Assembly: GCA_947623455.1 (NCBI GenBank)
Contig: OX392540.1
Coordinates: 28,142,410-28,206,409 of the forward strand
Direction: 5' to 3'
From: Mimachlamys varia
Lineage: Eukaryota; Mollusca; Bivalvia; Pectinida; Pectinidae
DNA: 64,000 nucleotides
Shown here: one piece after another, positions 36,801 through 45,769 of the stretch
Layout: each line of letters begins with the position of its first letter
Position numbering within the stretch: position 1 is the first letter of the stretch
Notes under the pieces: generated by a model
What the model saw: only the letters and a program-made list of their open reading frames with translations
Databases searched by the model: none
Told to the model about the DNA's origin: nothing
Made by a program: the position numbers and the translations under genes

Positions 36801-39800
36801 GTACAAAATCGCATGCGGAACACCTGAGGCTAGCTGATATAGACGATTGGGAGATACCCACGGGTACTTCCACCCGTCCAATCAGAAAACCGCATTTTGT
36901 AGTACAACCAGAAGATAGTTCTGATTCGGAGGCAAGTTCAGATGATGCTGAATTACCTCCCTTTGACAGAATAACAAAGAGATTCCGTCAGGAAAGGGAT
37001 AATTCATCAGATGAGGATGACATTCCTTTAATGGAGTTATCTAAACGTTTAAGAGAAAGAAAGTCTAGATTAGAGTCACAAGAACAGGATAGTTCAAGCA
37101 ACGAGATGGAGCAAGATTCTAAGCAAGATGACCAAATAAGTGACGATAGTTCAAATTATATGTCAGTTGATGAGGAAATTTAAAAGTTTCTTTATTTGGA
37201 ATCAAACTAAAAGAAGTTATGGAGTAAAAAGAAAGAACTCTCTCGTACCAATCGCGATATACGGCACGTGAGATTCAATCTCTTGCTCAATATCAGTATG
37301 ATGAAATTAAAACAAAACAAAACAAATGATATTAGATGTAATGATAAAAAGTAAAAAAAAAAATAAAAATAAAAACTAAAACGTTAGGTAAAATTGAAAG
37401 AATAATAAAGGACAAATATTAGATGTAATCACATTAAATCTGATAAAAGCTTGAGTGAAAATGTTAATTTATAAAAAAAACAGTAAAGCAAAAATGTGTA
37501 GTTTGAGATAATTCATGAAGAACTGAACGCATCAATAATAATGCATATGAGAATGAAAAAGGTCAGGTAAGCTAATCACTTTGCTGAGTTACACATCGGT
37601 GTCGGCTAAAGCTGAGGATGGGAGTACATCTTTAGAGAAGTTTCCTCTACACCAACCATTAGATCAAAAGACAGTCTACGTCACTGATCAACGAGAAAGG
37701 GACGGTTCCATGTTTTAACTATTGGAAGTCAAAGAGAGACAGTGAATCCTTGTTAAATTATAAGTTGTACGAACATTCCATCTGCGGACGTCAGAAGCGG
37801 ATTTTCTAATAAGGAAGATATATTCTGAAATTTCTTTTATCTGACGGGAATTAGTAGTATGTGACTGGAAGTAGTTAATGATGCTATTTGTACCAGGAAC
37901 TATTATATGTGTTATGCACATATATACGTGTACGTGTGCCAGACTAGAGTACACACCATCGGTAATGGGTTTAATTATACGGGGGTTGATCTGAAAACAT
38001 ATTTATCCGACTGGAGAGAGCACAAGAGACTATAATGTCATGTGAAAAGAAGGAACATTGCAACGAAATATGTGACACTGGTGATTTTCTTTTTAATTAT
38101 TCGTGCAATTTGTGAAGATCTATACGTATTGTGAACACTATAATGTATACCTTTCAGGACGTGACGTAACCAAAAGGACATTCGTTAATCATTTTTAAGT
38201 GAAATATATCTTTGATAGTGAAAGACATTATTAATGAGACATTCGCGATAGTGATTTAGTTCATTCAATATTATCATCATATTTGATTCCCCGAACATTG
38301 TTTTGTGTGATTGAGTTAATGAACAGTATTGTGTGAAATTTTAATGTCGGACGCGACATACGTGTTTAAATGAATATGCAGATACCATGGACATTAACTA
38401 ACCATGTGGATTCTATAATGATTTTATTATTTTGATTCTGATTTGTACATGTATATCTAATGGGTTAATTTAAAGAAGCTATTGTGTTAAATGATTTGTA
38501 TCTGTAAATATGTTGTTATGAATATATATGTACCCACTATTGACTTTTACGACAAAACTAGGTGACCTTGAACATTTAACATAAGACTATATCATGTCGT
38601 CATTTAAGGGGCATTATAAGATATTAATAGATGCTCAACGGGGAATTGTACGATGTCGGAGGTTATTAAATCTAGATTAATTGATTTTAGAATTATTTGA
38701 AGTGGGAATGGAGTGAAAGTAATTAATTAAAAAAAAAAGTTGGGATAATGGTGGCATATTATTTAAAGAATTATGATTAGAAATTAAAATAGATTTCCTT
38801 GAGGAGAAGGGACGTATAATGTAACAAAATAGTGAGTATAACATCTAAAAGAACTATAATTAGTAATTATATTTCTTTGTGAAAAAGGGACGATTGTAAC
38901 AAAGTAGGCATGTTGATATGATATATCACGGTAGCTGTACCATCTGGAAGTATTAATTAGCCTAGATGCTGTGATTTGTTATTAAAGTAAACTAGTGGTT
39001 AATTAGGTCTCTGTCTATTTCATCAGTAAACCGGGGCAGGGTGCTGCAGTATTGGTCAGATGATTAACACCAGCTGGACATTAATTATTTTATGCAGACG
39101 GCACTACTTTGCACACGAAGGGGATTAGTAATTATAAGTATGAGCTAGTATTGGATGGGGTCAGTCTGTGTTTAGAAGGCCGTGGATTAAGACTTTGACA
39201 GTCTACACGAGAGACTGCCAGGAGGGCTACAGGCTAGTGCTAGTAAAGATGTGGAAGACTTATAAGTTGACAATTGACTTAGCCAGACTGAGACACAACG
39301 CCGAAGTACTAACAAGTTTGATGATGTTATAATACCATGAACACGTACTTGTGATGTCGGTGTAATTTACGATCACGAATAAACTGTCTATTATCCAACA
39401 TTATGTGTCGTTGCTGAATTGTGTCACATAGTGTTTACGGTGTATCGTTTCCATTGGAGATAAGAAATTACGACCAACCTGGCCTGGTGTTCACTTTTAT
39501 ACCTACAACTATTCTGGTTAAACGCGTTTGTCAGTAATTGTCGCAGATATATAGACGCTAAAAACTTCTACGGAGTACGATTTATTAACGTTTCAATGTC
39601 TTTTCAGTTGCAATGGTCCAAGAGGACGTCTTGCAGTAAATGTGAAATAAACTCAGAGTATGCCAATTGAAAGTAAAACCATAATCTAAACTCAAAATCG
39701 AAGAAATCATGCACAGAATATGAACAAGTTGAAGATATTTACGGAGACACTTGAAAAAGTACAAAGCCCAGCAGGTAGGTCGTAAGAAATGTGCCTGCTA

Positions 39801-40330
39801 TCCCCATTGCTTTCTCCTTCCTAATGTCTCCCTTGACACAACCTTATTTGTTGCCTTTTGAGCGTTCTCCCCTCCCCTGTAAGGAAGGCTATGGGTTATG
39901 TCAAAACCTTGAATCTTCCAAGGAATGACCCCTACAATGGTCTGGAAACAAAATTACCCTTACTTCCTCATGGGTTATATCAGTTTACCCTCTCCCCGTC
40001 ACTACATTTACATTTGCTTAGCTTGAAGAGAGAACTTTAATCACGCAACCAGTAATGGAAATCAAGCCCAACCCCTTGGAGATTATTTTCTTGCCCATAA
40101 TATAAAAAAAAACAATTCATATATTTTCACTATCACCAACTATACTAACACTGACAATGGGGAGATGATTATCGTCATGTTACAATAATTGGCCCCAGGG
40201 TCCTGCCTCACACTTGTACTTACACCTAAAGTAACAATATTGAATGGAAAGAATTGAAATCCTCATCTTATTACCATATAATTTTGTGAAATTGGTGTGC
40301 ATTTAGAACCGAATGCATTTATTTCCTTAG

Positions 40331-40364
<34 letters not shown>

Positions 40365-42193
40365 TAGGAAAATAACCATTGACACGACTTATGCTTCATG
40401 CTCGCTTACAATACATTTTGGGCCTCCTGTCCATCATGTGACCCTATATCGTATTCTTGATTATTGATATACATGAAGCCGTCATAAAAATACAAATATA
40501 CACCAGTCGTCAAAATAAATGCGTCTAAAGTAAACAAATATATTTAATCAATATCATCGTGTTTATCATATGATACTTTTATATAAAAACTATGTTTTAT
40601 CATTAACATGACAATCAGCTCAGCACTGACCTAAATCATTCTATATCAATCAGACTGATAACAGTATCAACCAATCAGTTTCTCTTCCTGTATAGGCCTT
40701 GTTTAAGGTAGTGTCCCACAGTGTTCTTCTGTATCTCCAACGAAAAAGAGTTCCAATCAATTCAGCTTTTGGAATAACTTGCTCGTGCGTGTACCATAAC
40801 ATCAAGCACTAAGCAAAAGAAATATAGTGTATATAGTCAGTTTATTTTCACGCGAATCATTCTTTACGCTGGGCAGATTCGATTCCCGCACATCGTAGAC
40901 ATTTTTTTATTAACTTTCAATTCAACTTTCAACTTTCAATTTGTATTTACTCTCTTAACAAAACACAATTGTACGGAGAAAACATATTTACAACATTATA
41001 TAATATCAGGAGGACAAATCATGTTATTTTTTCAAATATCGTTTTTTTTTTAAATTTGCATATAATTTCCTTAAAATTTTAATATTACTTGAGCATTATA
41101 AACATACGCATAACTGTATACGTGCTTCCGCTTCCTAAAACGTGTGTTACATGTATGGTCAAGGGTACCTATCAATGTCTTTATACAATACACACGAAAT
41201 TATGTTGATAACAGTAAAAATAGTTATCGAAAGAGATATTCCAACTGAATATATCTATTGGTTTGTTTTCCACGATTACTTAAAATATACAGGGTGGTTA
41301 AGTCGAATAACAGACTTAACTCATTTGCCCCTAAAATTTCATAATGAACTATTCAAATCTTTGAATTGAAAGAATTTAAATGCGACTTCAGGGATGAATG
41401 AGTTAAAATCGATCTCCCGAAAAGTCTACGTAATTAAAAGGGGAAGTTTTAACAGCGCATTTTCCGTAATAAGCGAACAATCGCGAAACTAAAATACACG
41501 CGGGTGGATGTTTAAAGTTTGTATTGCTGACTTATTAATGAGTACATTCGTTTTGTAATTAATATGAAGCAGGAATCGATCACATACATTAAAACAGAAG
41601 TCGAAATCACAAACCATGAAAATTTGGAGGTACACAATAACGTTTAAACAAGCATTTTTAAGCCCAACATGTATTGAAACATTGCCAAAAAAAAACGTTG
41701 TGCTTTATTGCCATGCAAATACGTATTAAATAAAATGACAAAACAAACTCCCATGGAAATTATTTATATTTTTTTTCAGTAAAAACAATTGTCTATTATG
41801 CGTAAGCTTACTTCTTGTTCTGTGGTATGTTAGGGTGGAGAGCTCAGGTTTATTAAAATGAATGAACTTCATCCATATTCTCAAGCGTCGAAAATGTTCA
41901 AATCACTCTCCGCATACAGGATCTGACAACACTTCATAGGCGGTCATGATCTGGTGAACTTTTGCATCAGCAAATCAAATTACCACTTCCAGAATCTTCA
42001 ATATGAATGTTTGTTGGCGATAAATCTTACATAATCCTATATCCAGCTGATAATTCCCTATGAAGGATATGCACTAGAGGATGTATGAGTATGAATGCTT
42101 TCTGAAGTAAACGTAAAGTGTAATTTTACCTGTATTTGAATCACCTCCCGATCTTTCCAGGAGTGGATCTTCCTCCTCCACCATCGAGGTCAT
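18718..42193 (-). CDS. SLC17-family (sialin-like) MFS anion transporter (11 exons)
   Basis: Minus-strand coding exons: 42130-42193, 31379-31572, 30459-30692, 27259-27346, 26481-26576, 25350-25471, 23511-23660, 22903-23035, 20607-20765, 19482-19567, 18718-18852. Total 1461 nt, 486 aa plus TAA, with consistent phases. Seen: acidic N-terminus with a dileucine-like [20 protein letters not shown] in the first helix, [41 protein letters not shown] and [11 protein letters not shown]. Known: SLC17 carriers include sialin, phosphate/urate and vesicular glutamate transporters of lysosomal, vesicular or plasma membranes. Inference: H+-coupled or membrane-potential-driven organic anion carrier of the sialin type; substrate not decidable from sequence. 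A Ty3 element sits 21 bp from the exon 2 acceptor. Confidence 0.9.
19027..19115 (+). repeat. Dispersed 90-bp repeat, copy 1
   Basis: CCACTCTCAGATCATTGTAT, AAACGTGCTGAATGTTG and TGATTGGTTGAGAAGTTGAA; related to 24848-24960. Confidence 0.65.
19482..19567 (-). CDS. SLC17 exon 10
   Basis: 28 codons: [19 protein letters not shown] then [10 protein letters not shown], the most conserved SLC17 C-terminal block. GAACAG acceptor, GTAAGT donor, phase 0 at the end. Confidence 0.88.
19692..19766 (+). repeat. 25-bp tandem repeat, three copies
   Basis: AGAACCAACATTATTGACTT plus TGTAG repeated three times with minor changes. SLC17 intron 9. Confidence 0.8.
20215..20460 (+). repeat. Degenerate TGACCTTGA-type array fragment
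   Basis: Two units of about 117 bp with TTACCTTGACCTCTTTGAC, CCAAC/TCAACTTTCTTCACAATG and CATAGCAAAATGTTCATCAG, the same family as 43400-44110. SLC17 intron 9. Confidence 0.65.
20607..20765 (-). CDS. SLC17 exon 9
   Basis: 52 codons including [18 protein letters not shown] and [11 protein letters not shown], the helix 10 region ahead of [14 protein letters not shown] acceptor, GTAAGA donor, ends phase 1. Confidence 0.88.
21344..21836 (+). mobile_element. Molluscan SINE-like element
   Basis: Begins CTGCAGGTAGGGCGCAAG, contains GTACCTGCTACCCCATTGC and TCTCCCTTGACACC, and ends GTCCTTAAATGACATCGGC plus TTAATAGGGC, the same tail as the 27422 SINE. Related copies at 39771-39990 and 43170-43400. 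In SLC17 intron 8. Confidence 0.7.
22903..23035 (-). CDS. SLC17 exon 8
   Basis: Reads [20 protein letters not shown] then PLADNLREK, the helix 8 and loop signature. TTTAG acceptor, GTAAGG donor, ends phase 1. Confidence 0.88.
23301..23404. mobile_element. Foldback element, about 104 bp
   Basis: GGATAGGAAATTCTAC and TAGAATTTGGGGT against ACCCCAAATTG and GTAGAATTCTCTGTCC. In SLC17 intron 7. Confidence 0.7.
23511..23660 (-). CDS. SLC17 exon 7
   Basis: 50 codons starting [17 protein letters not shown], the conserved central loop into helix 7. TGTAG acceptor, GTAAAA donor, phase 0. About 50 bp around the acceptor are duplicated at 23757-23806. Confidence 0.88.
23757..23806 (-). repeat. Duplicate of SLC17 exon 7 acceptor region
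   Basis: About 50 bp matching 23619-23668 with a few changes, including TGTAG and the first 38 or so exon bases (NTRTPWMAI). Lies 138 bp upstream in intron 6 and has no following donor. Confidence 0.83.
24848..24960 (+). repeat. Dispersed 90-bp repeat, copy 2
   Basis: CTCTCTCAGACCATTGTATA, AACGTGCTGACTGTTG and GATTAGTTGAGAAGTTGAAC. SLC17 intron 6. Confidence 0.65.
25131..25268. mobile_element. Foldback MITE, 138 bp
   Basis: GGTTGTTGGATATGGAATTT at one end, AAATTCCATATCCAACAACC at the other; near-perfect palindrome around a loop. In SLC17 intron 6. Confidence 0.82.
25350..25471 (-). CDS. SLC17 exon 6
   Basis: Reads [19 protein letters not shown] then [19 protein letters not shown] acceptor, GTATAA donor. 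The acceptor and first 20 or so exon bases are duplicated 53 bp upstream at about 25495-25547. Confidence 0.87.
25495..25547 (-). repeat. Duplicate of SLC17 exon 6 acceptor region
   Basis: A 53-bp tandem copy of 25442-25494, carrying CTATAG then GCGGTCTTGGATGTCT on the minus strand: a second 3' splice site with the first exon bases, upstream of the real one. Use of it would insert 53 nt and shift the frame. Confidence 0.85.
26328..26432 (-). mobile_element. MITE with CAATCTGATTAAAAT ends, deleted form
   Basis: Only the two ends of the 16819 element joined, in the opposite orientation, 105 bp. In SLC17 intron 5, about 50 bp from exon 5. Confidence 0.8.
26481..26576 (-). CDS. SLC17 exon 5
   Basis: Reads [16 protein letters not shown] then [10 protein letters not shown], the family helix 5 to 6 block. 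CATAAG acceptor, GTAACT donor, ends phase 1. Confidence 0.88.
27259..27346 (-). CDS. SLC17 exon 4
   Basis: Reads [20 protein letters not shown] then SKLAGFNYA; the MFS PxMxxxWxxWAP motif. TTTTAAG acceptor, GTATGT donor, ends phase 1. Confidence 0.9.
27422..27890 (+). mobile_element. tRNA-derived SINE with five tandem A-box units
   Basis: Five exact-length 60-bp units (27421-27720), each with GGTAACCGAGTGGTTAAAG, a tRNA A-box segment. A single B-box-like GTTGCAAGTTCGAAATCC follows at about 27724, then a tail ending CCCTTAAATGACCCTCGC and TTAATAGGACGTAAA. Open frames across it on both strands come from the 60-bp periodicity. In SLC17 intron 3. Confidence 0.85.
28000..28715 (+). repeat. Degenerate tandem array, about 65-130-bp units
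   Basis: Repeats of GGAAGATATCGGCATTGTGA plus CGAACAGGAA (about 28190, 28316, 28394) and of GTCCAACTAGAAATGTTA. SLC17 intron 3. The short open frames across it are not coding. Confidence 0.7.
28813..28870. mobile_element. Short foldback, 58 bp
   Basis: TTTTGCTGTCATTGGATGG against CCATCCAATGACAGCAAAA with a loop of about 20 bp. Confidence 0.75.
28880..29290 (+). mobile_element. Dispersed repeat, copy 1
   Basis: Includes GAGGGGGCATTTTTATC, GTGTAAAATTACGC and ACACCCTATTTTAGGTCC; the reverse complement of this block recurs at 56040-56300. Probably an old nonautonomous element; ends undefined. Confidence 0.55.
30006..30070. mobile_element. Foldback MITE, CACAGTTGCTTGAG family, copy 1
   Basis: CACAGTTGCTTGAGTTTCTG with complement CAGAAATTCAGGCAACTTTG; same family as 53119-53222. 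Confidence 0.75.
30459..30692 (-). CDS. SLC17 exon 3
   Basis: 78 codons from [14 protein letters not shown] to LRVLQGLGE, with YLLSQIPGG in the second helix. TTTCAG acceptor, GTATGG donor, phase 0 at both ends. Confidence 0.9.
30919..30943. promoter_or_regulatory. Pair of perfect CRE sites
   Basis: Two TGACGTCA palindromes (30919-30926 and 30936-30943) in ATGACGTCAT and GATGACGTCACC contexts, 17 bp apart, in SLC17 intron 2. CREB/ATF binding sites by consensus; regulatory use unproven. Confidence 0.45.
31379..31572 (-). CDS. SLC17 exon 2: first transmembrane helix
   Basis: Reads [20 protein letters not shown] then [10 protein letters not shown], the SLC17 TM1 signature with its Arg. Ends RQT before GTGAGT. 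The acceptor is TTTTTCCAG; only 21 intron bases separate the AG from the Ty3 LTR. Confidence 0.88.
31596..32129 (+). repeat. 5' LTR of Ty3 element
   Basis: Begins TGTAAC, ends GTCACA, with AATAAA about 50 bp before its 3' end. Its first base is 21 bp from the AG of the SLC17 exon 2 acceptor (31573-31574). Confidence 0.93.
32318..37183 (+). pseudogene. Ty3 gag-pol polyprotein with two in-frame stops
   Basis: A single frame of 1622 codons. Domains by codon from the ATG: gag about 1-300, with two CCHC zinc knuckles ([14 protein letters not shown] and [14 protein letters not shown], about 229-265); protease with DSGA near 356; reverse transcriptase from about 626, with YLDD near 777; RNase H YTDAS near 925; integrase HHCC zinc finger about 1175-1216, then DLSGPYP, DNGTE and VERFHR for the DDE triad; a PYYRI module; and an acidic Ser-rich tail. 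Breaks: TGA at 34475-34477 inside the reverse transcriptase TTLDLK block, and TAG at 36689-36691 after DPVYI. No frameshift was seen. A 36-bp direct duplication ([11 protein letters not shown] twice) lies near 33169-33243. As read, it cannot make a full polyprotein without readthrough. Confidence 0.92.
37184..38894 (+). other. Noncoding 3' region of the Ty3 element
   Basis: AT-rich, no long open frame, contains GAGGAGAAGGGACG near 38801 and GAAAAAGGGA at 38881, either of which could prime plus-strand synthesis. I see no envelope-like gene or other extra reading frame. Confidence 0.6.
38895..39428 (+). repeat. 3' LTR of Ty3 element
   Basis: Same length as the 5' LTR with about five substitutions and no indels seen. 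Preceded by a purine-rich tract and followed by TAGT. Confidence 0.93.
39771..39990 (+). mobile_element. Molluscan SINE-like element, partial
   Basis: Shares GCAGGTAGGTCGTAAG, GTGCCTGCTATCCCCATTGC and TCTCCCTTGACACAACC with the element at 21344; the tail is lost. Confidence 0.65.
40331..40364 (+). repeat. 34-base poly-C tract
   Basis: An uninterrupted run of C in SLC17 intron 1. The G strand could form quadruplexes and the C strand i-motifs. The exact length may reflect assembly error. Confidence 0.85.
41317..41406. mobile_element. Short MITE, TTAACTCATT family, best copy
   Basis: Starts TTAACTCATTTGCCCCTAAA and ends TTCAGGGATGAATGAGTTAA; internal CATAATGAACTATTC and CTTTGAATTGAAAGAATTTA. 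About 90 bp. Seven further copies in the window. Confidence 0.8.
42130..42193 (-). CDS. SLC17 exon 1: cytosolic N-terminus
   Basis: ATG at 42191-42193 gives [20 protein letters not shown] and a split Gly before GTAAAATT. Phase 1 matches exon 2 exactly. EEEDPLLE resembles an acidic dileucine endosome/lysosome signal. A second ATG lies three codons in. Confidence 0.75.
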
Positions 42194-42404
42194 ATTGTTG
42201 ATATATAGTTCAGGGGAAGAAAACAACCGTCTGCCTTCAGGTCCCCTTTAAACAGGTACTACGGGTCTGGGAGGTTTATAACTTCCCTTTACCACCTGGT
42301 ATATATAACCGCTCTGTATGACACACATGATAACAATTATGTAATCAATGGCTATCGAATTACCATTATATCTCCTACGTCAATAACCTTCATTGTACAA
42401 GAGA

Positions 42405-42440
42405 AAGAGGCCCAATGTACCTGCATCGCTCACCTGGTAT
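42405..42440 (-). repeat. End fragment of the 57747-type element
   Basis: GGCCCAATGTACCTGCATCG and CTCACCTGGTATCAATCT are the reverse complement of the right end of the element at 57747-60860. It lies about 210 bp upstream of the SLC17 start codon. Confidence 0.65.
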
Positions 42441-42534
42441 CAATCTAACATAAGTAATCCTTAAAGCGGACTCAAACAATGATACAGGCAATTGAAAGAC
42501 CAACAATGACATTAAATTATTCAGAAAAAAAACA

Positions 42535-44960
42535 TGTTTGACCCCTGTGACCTTGAATATAGTTGAAGGTCATTCATATGAATAACTTGGTCGCCCTTCA
42601 TCCTAGCATGAAACTGGCCAACTTGCAGTACACTGGGCCGGTAGTTTATTGAAAAGTTATTTGAAGACTTGGAACTACAGTAAAGGTCAAGCTGGTAGCC
42701 CTTCATCAACGCATGCTACATACCTAATATCAGTACCTTCTGGTTATTGACAAGAAGTTTTTTTAAGATTTGAACACTTTCGACCCATGTGACCTCGAGA
42801 GTGGTTCAAGGTCATTCACTTAAACAAATTTGCTACCTTTCATTTCATCATGCTGCATGCACAATCATGTATATTCAGTACCCTTGGCCTAAAGGTTATT
42901 GAGAAATTTTTTGAAGATTTTAAGATTTTGAAACATTGAAAGTCGGTCAAGATCATCCATTTGAACAATTGTAGTAGCACTTCCTCATGTATGCTGCAGG
43001 TCAAATACCAATACCCAGGACCTTTTTGTTATTGGACAGAAAAAACTTAAAATCTGTAACACATCTGACCCTTGAAAGTGTCAAGGTCATTAATTTGAAT
43101 AAACTTGATAGCCCTTCATCTCAGCATGGTACATGTTTAATATCAGTACCATAAGCCTTTTGGTTATTGGTGTCGGCCGTGCAGTATGGGCGTAAGAATT
43201 GTACCAGCTGCCCAATTGCATGATTTATAAGAGGTTACTAAACTTCCGATCCTTTCTTTAATTTCTTTCTAAACATTGTCTGCTTCGTAAAGTTTCCATT
43301 GACACCGCCACACTTTTGGACCTTAGTTGACACTTGACGCTATGAGGAGGACATTGGGTTCTGTCCTCTGCCTAAGGCGTACATGTACCGGTCTTAAACA
43401 AAAGACCAATAGCCAACAGTCACTTGCGTTTCAATAGTACCCATAGCTCTGTTGTTTTGTTTAATTGTGTCCTTGCATGCATTCACAATAGCGAAAAAAT
43501 AATAAAAGTTTTCCTTGACCTTTGAGCCAGTCACCATGACCTCTTAAACCACGTGACAGATTTTTGCCAGTTGACTCCTAGTTATATTCCGACCAATTTT
43601 GTTTCATAATGTCATAAATTATTTATTAGTGAAAGGCATCAAAATCTGCCCTGACCTTTGAATTTTGATTCGTTGATTCCTTGCTTATTTCTGACCAACT
43701 TTTCTTGCGAATATCACAACAAATTGCTCACTAGTGATTAGTGGCAAAATTTGACCTTGACTCTAGACCAGTTGACTTTGACTTTTAGTCATCCGACTCT
43801 TTGTTTGATTCCGACCAACTTTGCTTCACAATGCCATAACAAATTTTCACCAGTGGAAAAAAAATTATATTTGACTTTGAACTTTAAATCAGAAACTCAG
43901 CGTGAGGTCAGTGGATTCCTTATTGAATTCAGAATACTACAACACATATAGCATATTGTATAACAAAATATTCATCAGTGAAAAATGTCAAACTCTTGGC
44001 TTTTGGTCAGTTGACTCCTTGCTTGTTTCTTACAAACTTTGCATCATAATGTCATATCAAATTGTTCATTGATGAAAAGAAACAAAATCAGACCTTGACC
44101 TTTGACCTTCCATATTATCAACCCATCACCTCCTGGTTATAATTCAAATCAAGTTTGAAATATTTCCGACTGAAAATGAATACATATACCTATAGGTGTA
44201 ATTTCCTATAATTGTAAACTATAGATAACTTCACTCCCTCTCCATGGACACTCAGGGGATATTGAAATAAACAATTTTGATAAAATATCTCAAGACCCTT
44301 TCATTTATGAAAATTTCATTCCAGCAAATTTTAATTTTAATAAATATGAACCACTCCAGCCCATCCCAACATCCCCAAGGGATGGCCAGGTTCAATGTTT
44401 TAGTTCATTTGAACAGATGTGGTAGTCCTTTAATTATCCCAGCATGTTAATGGCCTTATACCAGTACCTGGATCTTTTGGTTACAGAAAAGATTTTTTTT
44501 AACAGATTGACCCCTGTGACCTTGGCATACCACAGACCCCATTATCACAAAGCTGATTGTTTTGGTTTTTGAAAAGTTGATTGAAGATTTTAGGACATTT
44601 CACCTATCATTCAAACAAATTAAACCTGGCAGTTTTATCCCAGCATTTAACTGACCCAATACCAGTACTCTGGGTCTTGTGGTTTTTGAGAAAAGAAAAG
44701 TTTGAAGATTTGTCTTACATATTTGACCCATGGTACCTTAAAGTGGGGCAAGGTCATACATTTGAACAACTTGGTAGACCTAGCCCTTATCCCAGCATGT
44801 AACTGCCACAATACCAGTGCCCCGTGTCTTTTTGGTTATAAAAAAGTTGTTTGAAAACGTTTGAAAATTTTCAAATTAGTTTTCAATAACCAAAAAGACT
44901 TAGGTACTGGTATTGGGGCAGTAACATGCTGGGATAAGGGCTAGGGCTACCAAGTTGTTC
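42535..44960 (+). repeat. Degenerate tandem array with TGACCTTGA/TCAAGGTCA motifs
   Basis: Units of about 160 bp (GACCCCTGTGACCTTGA, AAGGTCATTCATTTGAAC, GGTAGCCCTTCATC, ATACCAGTACC, TTTTGGTTATTG) in the outer parts and about 115 bp (TTTGACCTTGACC, GTTGACTCCTTG, ATTCCGACCAACTTTG) in 43400-44110. A SINE is inserted at 43170-43400. Upstream of SLC17 exon 1. Confidence 0.7.
43170..43400 (+). mobile_element. Molluscan SINE-like element, partial
   Basis: Same head (GGGCGTAAGAATTGTACC, CCCAATTGCATGATT, CCATTGACACCGCC) inserted into the 42535-44960 degenerate array. Confidence 0.65.
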
Positions 44961-44965
44961 AAATT
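44761..44965. repeat. Large imperfect palindrome
   Basis: Arms of about 80 bp: TTTGAACAACTTGGTAG and CCCTTATCCCAGCATGTAAC on the left, complementary CTACCAAGTTGTTCAAA and GTAACATGCTGGGATAAGGG on the right. The arms are units of the 42535-44960 array in opposite directions. Confidence 0.8.
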
Positions 44966-44999
44966 GTAGCTAGTAGTTATTTATTTCTTAGGAACAAAT

Positions 45000-45374
45000 T
45001 CCTTAACAGACAGTGTAGATAGCAGTATTATACTCATGGTTGTAATTCTGTTGACAGCAAAACAAAGAAATTAAAATATGAAGAACAAAAATACAACAAA
45101 TTTTATTTTATGTACAGAGAAATAATGTACAAATAACTAAGATACTTAAATATTCAATAACAAAATTGAAATTGTGATAACTTTTACCACTATTTCTTTA
45201 AATGTCCTGCATAACAGACATAACATACTGACATAGCAACAGGAGGTTAATAAGCATAATTAACTTATTGTAGTGAAGATTAAAGTAAATAGGCATAATT
45301 TGATGTTTACACTACTCAACAGTACAGATGTACTGAAATGTACAAAATGTTGTTAGCATGGAAATGCTTTTTTT
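45000..45374. other. AT-rich region beyond the CENP-O 3' end
   Basis: No open frame or repeat family that I recognise; likely past the CENP-O transcript end. Confidence 0.35.
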
Positions 45375-45380
45375 TTTATT
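45375..45380 (-). promoter_or_regulatory. Candidate polyadenylation signal for CENP-O
   Basis: AATAAA on the minus strand about 390 bp after the CENP-O stop. The T-rich context makes a chance match possible; no transcript end can be shown from sequence. Confidence 0.3.
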
Positions 45381-45769
45381 ACAATGTTCATTCTTTCCGA
45401 TTAATGTTGTCAGTTCATTTATAGAAATATGAAATAATAATACAAAAAAATTGTGAGTTTTAAATGTGTCGCAGTGTTTAACATCCATCTGGTGCCTTTG
45501 TAAGGCTTGGTCCCTTAAGCTCGGTTCCTTTCTGAAGCTATGACAAAGTGACCAATATTGAAATGTTGCAACACTTTCAATATGAACATGTACATATGTT
45601 TGTGCATGAAGTTAAACTCCAATATTACAATGTTCATTAATTTTCTTCAGAAATGTTTGAGCACTGTTACATATAGAACCAGGATAAATTTCAATCTACC
45701 TGGTATATGTCCCTATTTTCCAAAATCAATTAAGTTTCACATGACCAAAGTGAACAGTTAGTTTATCAA

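Larger units (their letters stand above)
31596..39428 (+). mobile_element. Ty3/gypsy LTR retrotransposon, nearly intact
   Basis: Two 534-bp direct LTRs (31596-32129 and 38895-39428) start TGTAACAAAG and end GTCACA. I counted five mismatches between them by eye, implying a recent insertion. TAGT flanks both sides (31592-31595 and 39429-39432), a 4-bp target duplication. A possible primer site TGGTGACC lies at 32143, 13 bp inside the 5' LTR, and a purine tract GAAAAAGGGA at 38881-38890. The domain order protease, reverse transcriptase, RNase H, integrase is that of Ty3/gypsy (Metaviridae). It lies in intron 1 of the SLC17 gene, in antisense orientation. About 1.7 kb between the end of pol and the 3' LTR has no coding sequence I recognise. 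Confidence 0.95.

Noticed and set aside
37184..38894. Envelope gene in the Ty3 3' region
   Set aside because: No open frame of useful length and no signal or membrane segment.
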